From Carallia brachiata (lineage: Eukaryota > Streptophyta > Magnoliopsida > Malpighiales > Rhizophoraceae), in assembly GCA_021464245.1 (NCBI GenBank), contig JADCRB010000164.1, forward strand, positions 1 through 64,000: a DNA stretch of 64,000 nt, written 5' to 3'. Below are positions 1 to 12,430 of this stretch, piece after piece. The notes under the pieces were generated by a model that did no database searches, was not told the DNA's origin, and saw nothing but the letters and a program-made list of their open reading frames with translations. How positions within the stretch are numbered: position 1 is the first letter of the stretch; each line of letters starts with the position of its first letter. Position numbers and translations under genes: made by a program.

Positions 1-260
1 AGTTCAAGCAGTTTTCAGCATAATGCAATGGACATGCGCTTTGACCATGCATTAAGGGAAGGATAATCGACCATTTAACGCATGATTACTGCATATAAAA
101 CTCAGCAATGGATGAAGTGGTTGAAGGTAGTATTTTTCGATTGAGAAATCTAGTTTCGAACTTCATTCACTCTCTCATCCAGGTTCCCATTTGCTGGACT
201 ACTAATTTTAAAGGATAAAAAAAAAAAAAAAACAAATGAAATGACGTTTAGAGTTTAAAC

Positions 261-674
261 CTATATCTGGGACACTAATAATCTCATCTTCTTCCCGTTT
301 GAGTTCCGCCATATAGTGATCAGCTTCACTTTTTGCTGCAAGATACCTGCACAAACAAAAAAAGGACATTTAATGGTCTATTAAATATGTACACGTTTCA
401 ACATTACATATATTATTGACACATTAGTACATTACCCGCCAAGTCCCATGGAGATGGCACCAGCGGCGACCTCAGCGATGCCGGCGATGAGAATGATCCC
501 GGATGTCACATTGGCACCAGACAGGCCAGCAGCAAGGGCGAAAGGGACGGTGAGACCATCGGAGAAACCGATGATAATGTCACGGACAATCTCGCTGGAC
601 ATGAAGTGTTTCTCTTCATGGTCTTGCAGAAGCAGCTTCTGCTTCTCGGGGCAAGTGTACCCATTTTCTGCCAT
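261..674 (-). CDS. VIT1: Vacuolar iron transporter VIT1-like, copy A (5' part; exons 1-2 only)
   Basis: The VIT/CCC1 family moves ferrous iron (and manganese) from cytosol into the vacuole in exchange for protons, across the tonoplast. Exon 1 runs 674-436 and exon 2 runs 346-261 on the minus strand; exons 3 and 4 would lie left of the window. I chose the ATG at 672-674 because the protein then begins MAENGY, matching the family length. An upstream in-frame ATG at 785 would add 37 residues of unlike composition. Exon 1 carries the first-helix motif SDGLTVPFALAAGLSG and the second-helix stretch ending AISMGLGG. Exon 2 encodes the start of the cytosolic metal-binding domain (KREEDEIISVPD). It differs from copy D in exon 1 at one residue (Ala instead of Ser before EVAAGA). 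It heads the left copy of the large direct repeat. The family is certain; completeness cannot be judged. Confidence 0.9.
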
Positions 675-802
675 TTTTTTGCAATTGGGTAAGCTGCAAA
701 GCACTGAATCTGTCTGTAAACAAGCGCTGCCTTTGTTAACGTTCTCTTTGTTGGGCTGATTTAATGCCAGTGAGGTATATATCATATGTCACCGACTTGA
801 AG

Positions 803-811
803 ATATATATA
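803..811 (-). promoter_or_regulatory. Candidate TATA box of VIT copy A
   Basis: An alternating TATATATA run on the minus strand lies about 130 bases upstream of the chosen ATG (674). It is preserved in the copy D promoter at 47239-47247. Distance and composition fit a TATA box with a 5' leader of roughly 100 bases. No transcript evidence is available, and short AT runs are common here. Confidence 0.35.
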
Positions 812-2118
812 CAGGAGACCATCTGGTTTTTTATGATAATTCTCTTAATTCTCTCAATTTATATTTTTTTATTTAAAATTAAAATTTTAATTTTAAAAAT
901 AAAATTTTAAATTATTAACAACTAGCGAGTTTATGACGGACTTTTTGACGTATTTTCTTTCACGGTGATTGATCCGCAACAATAAAAGTACCAGATTTCT
1001 GCGCCCTTATGGGGAAGGAACAAATAATATACAATACTGAGTTACAGTGAAAAATGTGCAAGAAAAAAAAAACCTTAAAAAAAAAAAGAGAGAACAATAA
1101 TTTTAGATGTCAGTTGTTAGAAATAAAATGACTGTAAAAAAAGAAATAAGCCGGCTAAATTAACAATTGCTAGATAAACTCCTCAAAAATCCCCACCAAA
1201 AAAAGGAAACATGAAAAACCCTCTCAAATTAACATTTTGTATCTGATTTTGAGGGTATTTGGTCTAAATTTTAGGTGTTGTTTTTTTTTTGTTGATTAAC
1301 TCTCAACAAGTATTTAATAAATTTTTTGTATTGTATTTTTTCATATCACTTTAGTAGTAATTGATTAAATGTCTAAACTAATTATTTTATTATTTAATAA
1401 TAAAATGTAAAATTAATTAAATATTTTATTAATTTTTTTTAGCAATCAATAATAATTTTTAGTAATTAATCAGAAATTAACAATGTAAACAAAAAGTTTT
1501 TTTTTTTTTTTTTGGCATAAAACTTCCAAATTTACAACGTCATGTAGTACCACTCACCAGCCTTAGGAAGTGAAAGAAATCGATTCACGTTTGCCAACTA
1601 CAAAACAAACAAAAGACAAACGAACAGAGTGAGGATCAACGTCACAAGTTTCTATCTGGCGTGTGGTTGGCACAAGGTCTGGGTATTGAATTGTATGATG
1701 GCACGGACAAAACTAAGATAAACGAGACAAAATGGAAGAAATCAAACAAAAATATAAAGGAGCCACTGAGCCACTCTCTTTATCCTAGCCGCCTGCTACA
1801 AAGTAAAAAGAAAATAGGAATACTAGATAACAACGTTTACATAAAATAGAGTAATATGAGCTGTCGAATAATTAAATTTTAAATAAATAAATAAATAAAT
1901 TATTAAATGTCATTAAATAAATTATATTTTTATTTTGTTACTACTCAAAATTAAGTTGCACAATAAACCTCAAAAAATATATTTGGAGAATGTCTGAAAC
2001 AGGGGGGCCACAAAAGACTTATAATTAACTAAAGAAGAAGAAAGAGACAAAAAAACAAAGTTGTCTTCTGTATGAAAAGAGCGGTGGCCTGCACATTTAG
2101 AATACAGTGCACTAATTT

Positions 2119-2385
2119 TTGACTCGTTTGTTGTGGACTCGTGCTCTAGTGATGGAACTACATGTTACAATGCAATGTTACCCCATCCCACCTAAGGCAG
2201 TATTGTCTTTGCATATGTCCTCAGGTCAGGAAATTCGAATTTCCGCATTCACATTAGCCTCCTTTTATAAGAGGCTTAGGTTTGGCACCGCCCGCATCTT
2301 AAGTGTGAAACAAACATACCCATCAATTCAAAGATTTAATGTAGCGGTCCTTATTCGTTAGACGCATCTAAAAGCAGCACAACTT
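2119..2385 (+). repeat. tRNA-like SINE candidate
   Basis: A box A-like stretch (GCTCTAGTGATGGAAC) is followed about 70 bases later by a box B-like stretch (AAATTCGAATTTCC), in the order expected for an RNA polymerase III promoter, as in plant Au-type SINEs. The open frame at 2119-2361 overlaps it and is probably fortuitous. The segment is preserved at 48610-48875 by the large duplication. No target-site duplication was confirmed. Confidence 0.35.
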
Positions 2386-4104
2386 TTTTTTGCGGACTTG
2401 TAGTGTGTCACTCTTGCTTAATCGTGAATGAGACCATTTATTTACAGGTAGCAAAAGCATGTTGGCATTCAATAGCAACGAAGAGACACAAACAAAAGGG
2501 TTGATTTTAATTTGTGTTAAGCGATTTTATTCACAAAATTATGGTTTCTCTTACTACAGTTGCAGATTGTAGTAAGATTCAAATCAGCATTGAGACACAG
2601 AATTCAAAGCAACGGATGCTGATAGAATAATATTGTTCTATTGTGCACTACTATTCCCCAAAAGGTTTTTTCTTTGAGCATTCGTTTGTTTTGTTTTGTT
2701 TTGGTATGCAGTTTTGGAGTTAAAATTAGAGTATTAGATGCGGTGTACGTCTTGTATTTTTAGAATAATTAGTTAAGAGTATGTTAGAATATTTCAATTT
2801 GTGTTAAAATTTTAGCAATTATATGTTATTTTTTCTTTTTCTCTCTCGTAAGTAACACAATGTTACATGCAGTTATAGTCATAGGCATGGCTGCCACGAG
2901 CTTCCTATGAAAATATATCATGGCACATGAAATTAAAAAATAAAAATTGGAATTATATTAAAAAGGCAATTTTCCAAAAAAGAAAATGCACTTACCAAAG
3001 AAGGAAAAACAGTAACAGAACGAACTTTCTTAACCGCAATATTGAGTTGGAAAAACGTAAACAGTCATATAAGTATCACAAAAACAAAAAACAATGTTAA
3101 TGTAGACCTTTCCCTGCTTCTAATACAACCAAGAAAATACCCAAACAAACAAAACCCAAAACTTGAGAAACTCTCCAATTTAAGCTGCCCCCTCTGGCAT
3201 GTGATATAGGACATATAAGTCAATATTGTCTGTGACGACAGATATCAGATCCACTACCAACATAAGCATTATCACACCACATGAGTGCTTTTATCACAGT
3301 GCCTTCTATATTTTTTTTTTTTTTGACTGCAAAGTGCCTTCCATAATTGATGACAAAATTGTAAGAAACCACATTTCTCCGGTTGATCAATTAATCACTT
3401 GAATTTGAAGTCAATGTTTCCTCCTAATCAGTTTTAATTGCAGCTCGAATTCACGGCATGCACTTACACTAAAGTCTACTCTTGTATTATTAAGTCAAAG
3501 TATATAACTCATTAATAATTATTACGGCAGATCAAGCTATACACTCACACATACTAATATAGGATAAAACTATTTTGTTTAACCTTAAAAGAACTACAAG
3601 GAGCACAAACATAAAGTAATCAATCAGAATTGCTGAAAAAACTGCTTGTGCCTCTCTCTCTCTATGTGTATCCCTAACCCATTTCCTTTTTACATACCCG
3701 TGCAATACTTGGGGTCTGAAAAGTTGAAAGAGAATTGTACTTTATCTTTAGATAATATTTCATTTCATCACTTTCAATAGTCACTCAGCTGAAAGCCTAA
3801 AAGGAGAGATGTGAAAGAATGTTCTACACATATAAACTTATTCAGGGAATATGCATCCATAAGCATAAAGTAAAGAAGTGGCGCCCCCACTTAGTCACTA
3901 GCTAGAATCTGCAGAAATATACATACATTTACACCACAAAAAGGCCTGCAAAAAGTAATGGTAATGATTTGTATCATGTAGTACATACAGCTCTACAGCC
4001 ACCACTTCTTCTCCTTTTCCTTTCTTTGTTGATTAGGAGGTTCATTAATCTTGTCGTAGAACTCCCTTTTTATATTTATTTTTTAAGTTCGTCATTATTA
4101 ATGC

Positions 4105-4290
4105 AAAGCAAGCTTTGGTTTAACGGATAGGTTACTACAGTGTGATATAGAGATTATAGGTTTGAATATCAGAACCATCTTCTGGGTAGAACTTTACTAT
4201 AAATTATTCCTCTAGGTTGTTCCTTTGACATATGCGTCATTTCTTTAGCTTTTGGCAAATTGGATTTCAAACCATTAATTTTGCTTTTTT
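4105..4290 (+). repeat. tRNA-like SINE fragment
   Basis: TTGGTTTAACGGATAG (box A-like) is followed by ATAGGTTTGAATATC (box B-like), and a T-run lies shortly downstream at 4284-4297. Its duplicate at 50594-50790 contains the single ambiguous base at 50593. The tRNA relationship is inferred from box spacing only. Confidence 0.35.
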
Positions 4291-5294
4291 TTTTTTGTTT
4301 CTTTTCAAGCATGTGGCCAGCACACGCAGCCTTCAAAGAAGAAGAAAAAGGTGCATAAAAGGAAGACACCCACAAAGCACTGCTATTTTGTCTTGGAGTG
4401 GACTGCAAAGGGATAAGGCTACCTTATCTTCAACATGCTTTTGAATCAGTTTATGCATGTTTCATGCCTTCGATGTAAGATATCGTATTGTGAAAATATA
4501 AATTATTTGCAAACATATATAGCAAAATGCAGTTTTTACTAGGGAATAATACAATCAAATTATATAAATATCATATCCAATAAGCATTTTAATTAACTAC
4601 ACGATTATTTATGCAGCTCTGCTTAGTGCTTCTAACTAACTTCATGATTCTTGAGACTCCATGGTGCTGAAGTCATCAAAATTTTAATTTTGATATATTC
4701 GGAATATTTATTTAAAAAATCAAGCACACTTCTTGCACATTTAAATCTTTTGTGTCTTATATGTATGTTGGTTTTTTTTTTTTTTTGGGCTACAAAATGG
4801 AAAACCGCGTCGCCCTATTAGGAAGATTATGACTTTATACGACATAACTGATTGAATTCCAAGTTGAACTTACAAAGGAGTAAATTTTATAATTAGTGAG
4901 AATAATTAAGCCACTTTTACAATTGTGCATACTTAAGACATAAGTTTAGATCTACTAAATATCTTGACATAAGTTTAGTTTCCCTTTTTTGTTTTGTTGG
5001 AAACTCAAAAAAGATTTATTATGAGTATATCGGTTCAGATCTGAAAGTGAGACTGGAGTAATCTCTTTGTATTTGCCTCATTCAACTCAACTCATAAGAA
5101 AAGACCTGACATCTAAATACTATTGAGTCTGAGCAAACTTCCTTTAAGCAGATCACAGTGATTGTCGAGTTTAGAATGAGCGATGCGCAGTCAATAGTCA
5201 AATTCGATAAATTTAGAGGTTAAAACCTCCAAACACTACCATTGAAACTTAAATTCGAGTCGTAAGTAAAGGAAACACATCAGACTATCACTAA

Positions 5295-5400
5295 ACTACC
5301 AGGTCACCTCAAGTGGTAAGGTATGGTCCTATTTTATTCACAAATTTGAATCCACAGCTACAACTTTAGCTTTCCATTTTATTCAAGAGAGAAGTTATGT
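5295..5400 (+). repeat. tRNA-like SINE fragment
   Basis: CACCTCAAGTGGTAAGG (box A-like) precedes AATTTGAATCCAC (box B-like) by about 40 bases. The same element occurs at about 51780-51860 in the right copy. Short and degraded. Confidence 0.3.
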
Positions 5401-5835
5401 AAGTATGTAATATTAAACACAAAGTTGGCACGTAAGATTTGGATCATATAATTATGAAAAATATATTAAATTTAAAAAAATTAATACATTATTAGATTAA
5501 TAACTTGTTTTCCGTATACCGCAAATTATATAACTTCACTCCCTTTGTTTAAGAACAGGTTCACTGAATAATTACTGTTTTTCGAACACAAACTAAAAGG
5601 TTACTGATTTTAACGTATTATTGATTAATGCATTGATCTTTGAAAGGTTGTCGACTACTTTAGATTACTTTGCTAGTGCCTCAGAGAAATAGTTGAATTC
5701 AGCTATAAATTACTTCCCTAAAAAAAGGGAAAGGTTGGCTGTGGAACACTAGCAGTGAACGAGATATTCATGCCATTTGTAGTATATTTTCGTCGGACCT
5801 TATTTTTTTACTGGGAGATCTTCTTTGGTAGTGAC

Positions 5836-6835
5836 ATTTTCCCACTACCAACTGAAGCCTAGATTCGGCAAACAACCCAACAGGCCTAACGGGATTCATG
5901 TCCAAGCCCAAAGCCTAGAGAAGAAGAAGCCTACTGGAAACAAAGGGAACGAGCTCAAAGCCCAATCCAACCAGCACTCTAAAGCCAGAGACGCCAGATG
6001 CGCCATTGCTGGACAAGTGACTCCAATAACGGCGAAGCCCCAACAGGCCTAATAGCGGCAAACAATAGCAAAAAGCTGGAAGCCACTCGAAATCGCCAAT
6101 GCGCCATACACACGCGCTAAGAGAGAATCAAACTGCAGCAAACCCAAGAAGCAGAGAGGCAGACGATGAACACCGACAACCGAACACTGAACCAGATGTG
6201 GGCGCAAGAAACCAAGCTGGACAAGGCCAACCTACACGCAAAAGGACCACCCTCCCCCACCCCCCCTACTCATCAAAACGACGGGAAGAGGCAGGGGAGA
6301 CCCACGAAACACCACGGACCCGAAAACCAAACAAACAGACAACGAGCACGAAAAGGAAACAGAGACAAAAACACCACACTTGGAGACGAAAACAACAACA
6401 AAACTCACAAAAAGGGTACAAAGCCCTACCAAGGAAGCATCAACGCCAGCAAAATTGACGGCAAAAACAACAGACGAGTTAAAGAGAGGCAATCAGCGCA
6501 CAATAGCAAAGCTACTGGCCCATGGTAGCACCTCTCTCTCACCGCTGCACTTCCTTTCCCCTTAGTCACTAGCGTGCTTCAGACATGCCAAACCTTCTGC
6601 TTTCATTTTATTAAAGTGACAATATATGGGGGCAGGTTCTGTTTGGTATGTCTAGGTGTGAAGTTCCAAAATATGCGAAAGTTATTGCACCCTTTCTGGG
6701 ACCTGACAAGCAAAGAGTATGGAGCACGCGTGCCTGTATTCTTACTTTATGCGTCAAATTATCGCAGTGAGGGAAATTATTTGGTTCACTTTTATTTCAT
6801 TTATTTTTATTTTTTTCCCGAAAAGAAAAATTTTA
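5836..6835 (-). mobile_element. GC-rich LINE-like 3' fragment, with its end deleted
   Basis: This island is far less AT-rich than its surroundings. Related copies lie at 53022-54000 and 54347-55335. The 53-kb copy extends 699 bases further left and ends at a T-run (about 52873-52881) preceded on the minus strand by CTAATGCACTAATTTTCC and TGTTGGT. That resembles a plant LINE 3' end with poly(A), so I read the element on the minus strand. Here the outer 699 bases are missing through a deletion at a CCCA microhomology (5841-5844). Overlapping proline- and lysine-rich or cysteine- and valine-rich frames on both strands look like composition effects, not genes. Class assignment is tentative. Confidence 0.4.
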
Positions 6836-6837
6836 TT

Positions 6838-7419
6838 ATTTTTTTTTTAATAAGTCAGGTGTGTATGTATATTATTCCAATCAAAATTACATATAAAAGA
6901 AAAGTCCCCAAAGAACTGAGAGATAAGAGGACTATAATCCAAAACACCAAATTAAAAGAAGATAAAAAAAAAAATTACATATAAACAAAATATTATTGTC
7001 GAGCTATTTATCCTAATTGCAAAGCATCTGCCAAAATTATAACTTGTTGAGCTTGGAAAGAAAGATTGTTATTTAGTGCTTTTAGCCAAAAGTAAACTTT
7101 GTCAAAGATCACATCTTTAAGAGCACTCCAATTGATCTTAGTATCTTGAAAAATCATTTTGTTCCTTTCAAGCCAAATAGTCCACAAAACAGCATAAAAA
7201 ATAGCAGTCCACACCTTTTCTTGCTCCTGCCCAAAAACCAAAATGCCCATTGGGTGAATAGATCTTGAACATTGCGTGGAATGCACTATGCCAAGCCCCA
7301 CCATTTTACCACTATATTCCACAACTTCCATGTGAAACGACAATGGATGAACAAATGAGCTCCGGACTCAATCGCACTACAGCAGAAACAACATTTTTTT
7401 GGTGCTCAGCAATTATTCC
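6838..7419 (-). mobile_element. 5'-truncated LINE (C-terminal ORF2 end)
   Basis: On the minus strand the frame at 7343-7008 encodes the C-terminal tail typical of plant non-LTR retrotransposon ORF2 proteins (WTAIFYAVLWTIWLERNK), found downstream of reverse transcriptase in the zf-RVT region. A 3' untranslated part follows, ending in an A-run, seen as the T-run at about 6838-6849 on the plus strand. The related block at 52.3-54.2 kb lacks this whole segment: there the sequence passes directly from the left flank to CTTGACGTGTCACTC, giving a near-empty site. The 55338-55920 copy has it. I could not see a clean target-site duplication. Confidence 0.7.
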
Positions 7420-10400
7420 TCTTGACGTGTCACTCATTAGATCTTTCGGCTAGAATCGAGGTAACCTTCATTTTTTAAAGTTCCGGTTAACAATTCCAAA
7501 GGGACCGACCTACTTCCCGAATACTAATGAGATCGAGCATGACTGTGTCACTAGAGTTTAAGCGAACGTGCCATCTTTCCTTTTATTAAAATATAGGTGT
7601 AAGTGCAATGATATATTAAATAATTGAATTGAAAAATAAATAGATAAAAATTTTATTTTAAATATAAAATAAATAAAATATTAAAATACCTTTAAAGAAA
7701 CTAAATATTTATTTATATTTTTTAAAAAATGTATTATAACATTTTCGTGGCGTGAGAGACCTCCTGGCATGATAACATTTTCGTGGCAAATATATTGTTA
7801 TATTGTATTTCTTTAGAATTGGAGCACAGAATTGAAGATTCCCATCTGAACTGAAAGTTATTATATGACAGATATCCACAACTTTTCTGTTATTTGTTAA
7901 AAACTATAAATTAATGTTTATGTATGTTAAATAATGAATATAAGTTTTAAAGTTTATTAAAAATTTAAGGTGAAAATAAGAGAAGTTTAAAATTATTATA
8001 AATTATATTATAAATTTATTTTTAGTTAATATAAGATATTATACTTTTTAACATACTCACTTGACACGTATTAGGTTCAATTAATACGTTGAATATAAGA
8101 AAATTAGAATGAAATAAGTCAAACCTATAGAAATAAGTAAATTAAGAGAGCAACAAAAAAAATAAATTAAATTTTGATTATCAAATAATGATAATAAATT
8201 TTAAATCCTACCAAAAGTTTTTTTTAATAACTTTTAAGACTTATAACCATTATCTGACACTGAGCTCTTAAGCCCATAAATTTTGAAATAACTCAAACAA
8301 ACAAAGTTATAATTTATAAAGAATAGAAGAAAGAAATTAATTAGAGGTTACCAATTTAAGTCGATAGAGTACTTGTATTTCGTACGATATCTTCTGATTC
8401 ACATTCTTTTATTTTTTTTAATAATTAATTGATTAACCGTTAATTATTATCCTAAAAAAAAAAAAAAAGAAGAATAAATTATGTGACAAATTAAGGACCT
8501 ATCTATGGTAGTTCAAAACTCTAATTTCGAATAACTCGGGTTTGTCTCGATGAGAAGAGATAGCGTGCGTCTTGCTCTCTTGGGGGAGTTTGAATATCTA
8601 CAATCTTATCATACTTCTCTCCATGTAGTTTAGATTGCTCTTACTAAGGCCACAAAAAACAAACCCTGATTTCATTACGACCCGATTAACTCATGCACTA
8701 GTTGAATAACAAACCAAAGTATAAGTAAATTCAAATACAAAGTTGTTTACATTCACAAGATACTTTTCATTCGTACCTCAATCACACGTTTTAAAATCAT
8801 CTATTTATCAAATAAGCCAAACTCATCAGAGTTTATGGATTCCTTTTAGGCCAAAAGGTGCAGTTCTCTTGTGACATATATGCGGTCATATAATTTGTGG
8901 CACACAAAAGATACAAATTAATCTAATTATTTATTTATTTATTTTTCTCAAATTCAATATTTTTGTATGATTTAACAGTTCAGATCTCTACATACTAACT
9001 TTATATTTACTATTACTTTCTTACATACTTTTTCCCCTGTCCCGTAAGTTCAAATCTCCTGAGCCACCACAGTAATCATCTAGAATGGCATAATCAGATC
9101 CCACTTAAAACTGCAAAAATAAACTATCTTTTTGAAAAATATAAAGAAGAAGGAGCATGCATATCTGTCGATCATCTAGATTCTTAATACTTAAAATTAT
9201 CTTTTGACAGGCACAAAGACGACCTTTGCCTTTAACGGAATCCATTTTGGTAAGTGAACAAGGGCAACTTGCAATCAAATAGGTCTTCAATTCGACAGCC
9301 GTTGTTATTTTATTACGTGTACATAATTTATACTTTACATAATTTTTTGTATAAAATAAAAAATTTATTAGTATGGTAGATATACATACATAAAATTTGT
9401 TTATACGGTATGAACATTAATGCGTAATAAAAAATATTTTAAATGTAATTTTTTTTTGTGTCTATTGAAATTTACCACATTATGTGTTTATATAGCTAGT
9501 CAGATTTAAAATAAAGAGTCTCACTACGTGAATACTAGAAAAAACAGACGTGAGACAAATGTATATTAATGATGGATTATTTTATATGATCAGATGATTA
9601 ATGTTTACAATAAAACAGTAATAAAAACTAAGTTTATTTTTATTATAAATATTAATTATTTAATTATACAAAATAATTGATCGATCATTATACATCTGAT
9701 TTATATTAGTTACTTCTGACACTTATGTGCATTTTCCCAAATAAACATGGGTGGCAAGTGAAATGACGCATTTTCAACCTTCAAAGGCTGCATGGACTAT
9801 CAGTTAATGTTCGTCTTCTTCCTCTTCTTTTTTTTTTTTTTTTCTAATCCATACCTTGGCCCGTGGAAAACACACGAATCTGTGGATCTAAAGATGGGAA
9901 AATGAAACTAGGAAAGAGATTGGCATTATCTGAAGCCTTCTTCCAAGCAGCTGCACTAATATTACCGGCCAATCCCAACGACAAAGCTCATCATGTGGGA
10001 TAGCCAATAATTTTATTGGGAAAAAATTTCGGAGGAGATTGCAGTTAGCGATCTCGAATGTGCAGTTGAGCTGAACATAAAATACAATTATTTATCGATA
10101 ATATTAATCACATTAATTTTTTTTTCTAAGAAAAAAAAAATTTAGTACATATAATGTAAGATTTACATTTTTACTCTGTTTGGATTGTAAGAATTTGATA
10201 GGAAAAAAAATGATAAGAAAGAAAATAATTTGATAAAAAAATTGTGAGAAAGAAAAATAAATTAATCTGTTGTTTGAATAGATAATAATTATGTAAAAAA
10301 AATTATTAAAAAATAAATTAATATGTTTAGATTGTATAAAAAAAAATTATTATATGTAAAATTATTATACTATTCTTGTTGACTTGAATTATTATTTCTT

Positions 10401-11900
10401 AGTTTGTATCTCCTTGTTGCACCGACTGTCGGCGGCAGTTGTGGAGGAATTAAATTTTGTGGTTAGGATACAGTACTTAAGTAAATTCATTTTTTTTTTT
10501 TTTTCCTCGATTGATTTGACTGACCATTTTCTCACTTTCTCGATTGATTGACAATTGTTGTTTTTTACAGTTTGTCCTTTTGCGTTAACGAAAGAAATCA
10601 TTTATTTTTTTTTTATTTCGAATGTAAAATAACACAACATTTAAGTTTATAATAAATTATTAATTTTAAATTTTAATTTTATTATTTTATATTTTATTAA
10701 TATATTATATTTTTTGAGAAAATAATGTATTTTGTTGGTCAGTTTGGCTACACATTCCAACTGCAATCTCAGAGTCCAATTATTTTAGTAATTGTTTTCT
10801 TCCTAACCATCTCCTGTCTCCCAATTTGTTTGCATGTAATTTGTGGTAAGCGTTAGGTTCAAAAATAATATGAGCTTTTGAAATTAGCAAGGAGGTAACC
10901 ATGGTGGTTGTTAATCAATGCTGACAACATATGATTGCTTCAATATTGGGGCAACCTGACTCGAAAACATGTTCAAAATATTTTGGATTCTTCTGGAATT
11001 ATCAGTGGGATAAGCACGCTAGTTGCGAGCAGACTATGACAAAGGGAATATTTCGAGTTGGGAGTCACCTTCGAAACCATGCCCCATTTTTGAGCAGGAG
11101 TTATATGGTTCCCAGCTGTACATTTTCTAAAGAAAAAAGGGCAGTGACTTTAATTAAATAGTTTTAAAGTAATTTTAAAATAATATGAATGTTAGTTAAT
11201 TAAATTAAAAAAATAAAAAAATAAATAAATTATTAAATATTATTGATAAGACTGTATAACTATTTTAAAGTTATATAAGTTAAGTTACATAGTGTTACCG
11301 CTATCTAAATAGTGATTTGAAAAGAAAAAAGATTGGTGGCTACATTTAAATAACTTCAAAATAACTTAAGAGCAATGTACACCTTTAAATGATTGAATTG
11401 AAAAAATAAATAAATAAATAAATAAATTATTAGATATTTTTAGTAAGACTATAATATTATTTTAAAACTACTTAACTAAAATTACCTAATGTTACCCATT
11501 TGAAAATGCCTTAGATCACATAGTCCTTTGCCTTATACCTATAGAGGATCAATTCCTTGCAATGGGAATTACGGGGTATATGGGAACAACATACATTTTT
11601 CTAACTGTGTGTGGCCGTCTCTGTATGCGTTTATATTCACATCAAGATAAATAAAAGTTTTGAGTAGCAGCGCTCCCTCTGTCTCACTTAAATTTTTATT
11701 GAGTCACCTTTCTAGAGTCCTTGAGATGTCAAACTCCATCAAGGATTCCATACATCAGTCCAGAAAAAATAAAACGAAAGAACTACTCGAATGGCTTAAA
11801 ACAAATGCAATGGGCCTAAGCTTTGAAGTGAAGCCCAAACGTACTTCAATATGCTTAAAACTAGTGAAATAGGCCTAAACTAATGGACTGGCTTATAAGA
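7420..11900. other. AT-rich spacer; no gene seen
   Basis: Almost all of this stretch is low-GC DNA with homopolymers and short AT-rich repeats. Recurrent TAAATAAATAAATTATTA-cored repeats occur near 7600-7700, 11155-11300 and 11370-11510 and look like related short elements. A less AT-rich island at about 10730-11160 contains a 76-codon plus-strand frame also present in the right copy (59497-59727), but it resembles nothing I know. Confidence 0.55.
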
Positions 11901-11914
11901 AATGCAATGGGCAT

Positions 11915-12060
11915 TAGTTGAATTCAGTAGCATACACTAGATGAAATGGGCCTGCAAACCAGGCAGATTATAGAGGTCGAATATCTAACCTCAACTGGTC
12001 GCGTAGGCCCATGTTCGAAATGATTAAACGCGCTAGGCTAATATAAGTAATAAATTAGGA
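11915..12060 (+). repeat. Dispersed repeat also found at the TNL breakpoint
   Basis: The segment starting AATGGGCATTAGTT and including GGGCCTGCAAACCAGGCAGA, CGTAGGCCCAT and CGCGCTAGG matches 25634-25795 (diverged) and 60460-60615 (near identical). Three occurrences in one window show that it is a dispersed family. A GTTCGAAATG stretch is faintly box B-like, so it may be SINE-derived. Confidence 0.6.
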
Positions 12061-12112
12061 CCAAATATATATATATATATAATAAGTAATAAAATTATGT
12101 AGGGAGTGGTAA

Positions 12113-12430
12113 ATATTGAGGTTGTGGCTTAATGGTAACTAGGTAGTTTTCTCTCCTCTACTATTTAAGTTCGAATTCTCTCAAATATGTCGGCCTCAAT
12201 TTTTTAAAATTTATAATTAGAGTGTTATGTTGAATTTCAAACTTGTTAATACCTGTAATTGATTATGGGAGAGACTTTCTTGAGCCCATCAATGCTTCGG
12301 GGTTTGACCCTATATAGAGGTAGTTGGTCTGGTTTGTCAAATTGGAGTAACTCCGAATCAAGCCCACAAAGGCGATGACTGACACATTCACAATGCATCT
12401 TTTTTTTGTTGTTAAAAAAAAAAAACCTAT
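12113..12430 (+). repeat. tRNA-derived SINE
   Basis: GAGGTTGTGGCTTAATGGTAA (boxes read as A) is followed by TTTAAGTTCGAATTCTC (box B), then a non-tRNA body and a 3' end of T-rich sequence plus an A-run (12414-12426). This arrangement is standard for plant SINEs. A near-identical duplicate lies at about 60666-60985. It is the best-preserved SINE candidate in the window. Confidence 0.55.

Larger units (their letters stand above)
1500..5835. other. AT-rich spacer upstream of VIT A; no gene seen
   Basis: No open frame here resembles a known protein. The short frames present are conserved in the right copy only because the whole segment is duplicated. It contains poly-T tracts (about 1500-1514, 4770-4785), a TAAATAAATAAAT-cored AT-rich repeat near 1860-1975, and three tRNA-like SINE candidates listed separately. 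Confidence 0.6.

Noticed and set aside
448..759. Plus-strand frame opposite VIT exon 1 (also 46884 and 42996)
   Set aside because: Antisense shadow of a conserved membrane-protein exon.
1860..1975. Short AT repeats with TAAATAAATAAAT as a possible regular array
   Set aside because: Units are irregular and without constant spacers; not CRISPR-like and expected in AT-rich plant spacer.
2119..2361. 80-codon frame conserved in both large-repeat copies
   Set aside because: Conservation is explained by the duplication of the whole region; it overlaps a SINE-like head and matches no family.
6099..6565. Overlapping open frames on both strands in the GC-rich island (also 53.3 and 54.6 kb)
   Set aside because: They exist in several frames at once, have biased composition and lie within a truncated LINE-like repeat; no known domain.
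10931..11161. 76-codon frame preserved at 59497
   Set aside because: Same reason; no recognisable domain, and the surrounding DNA is equally conserved.
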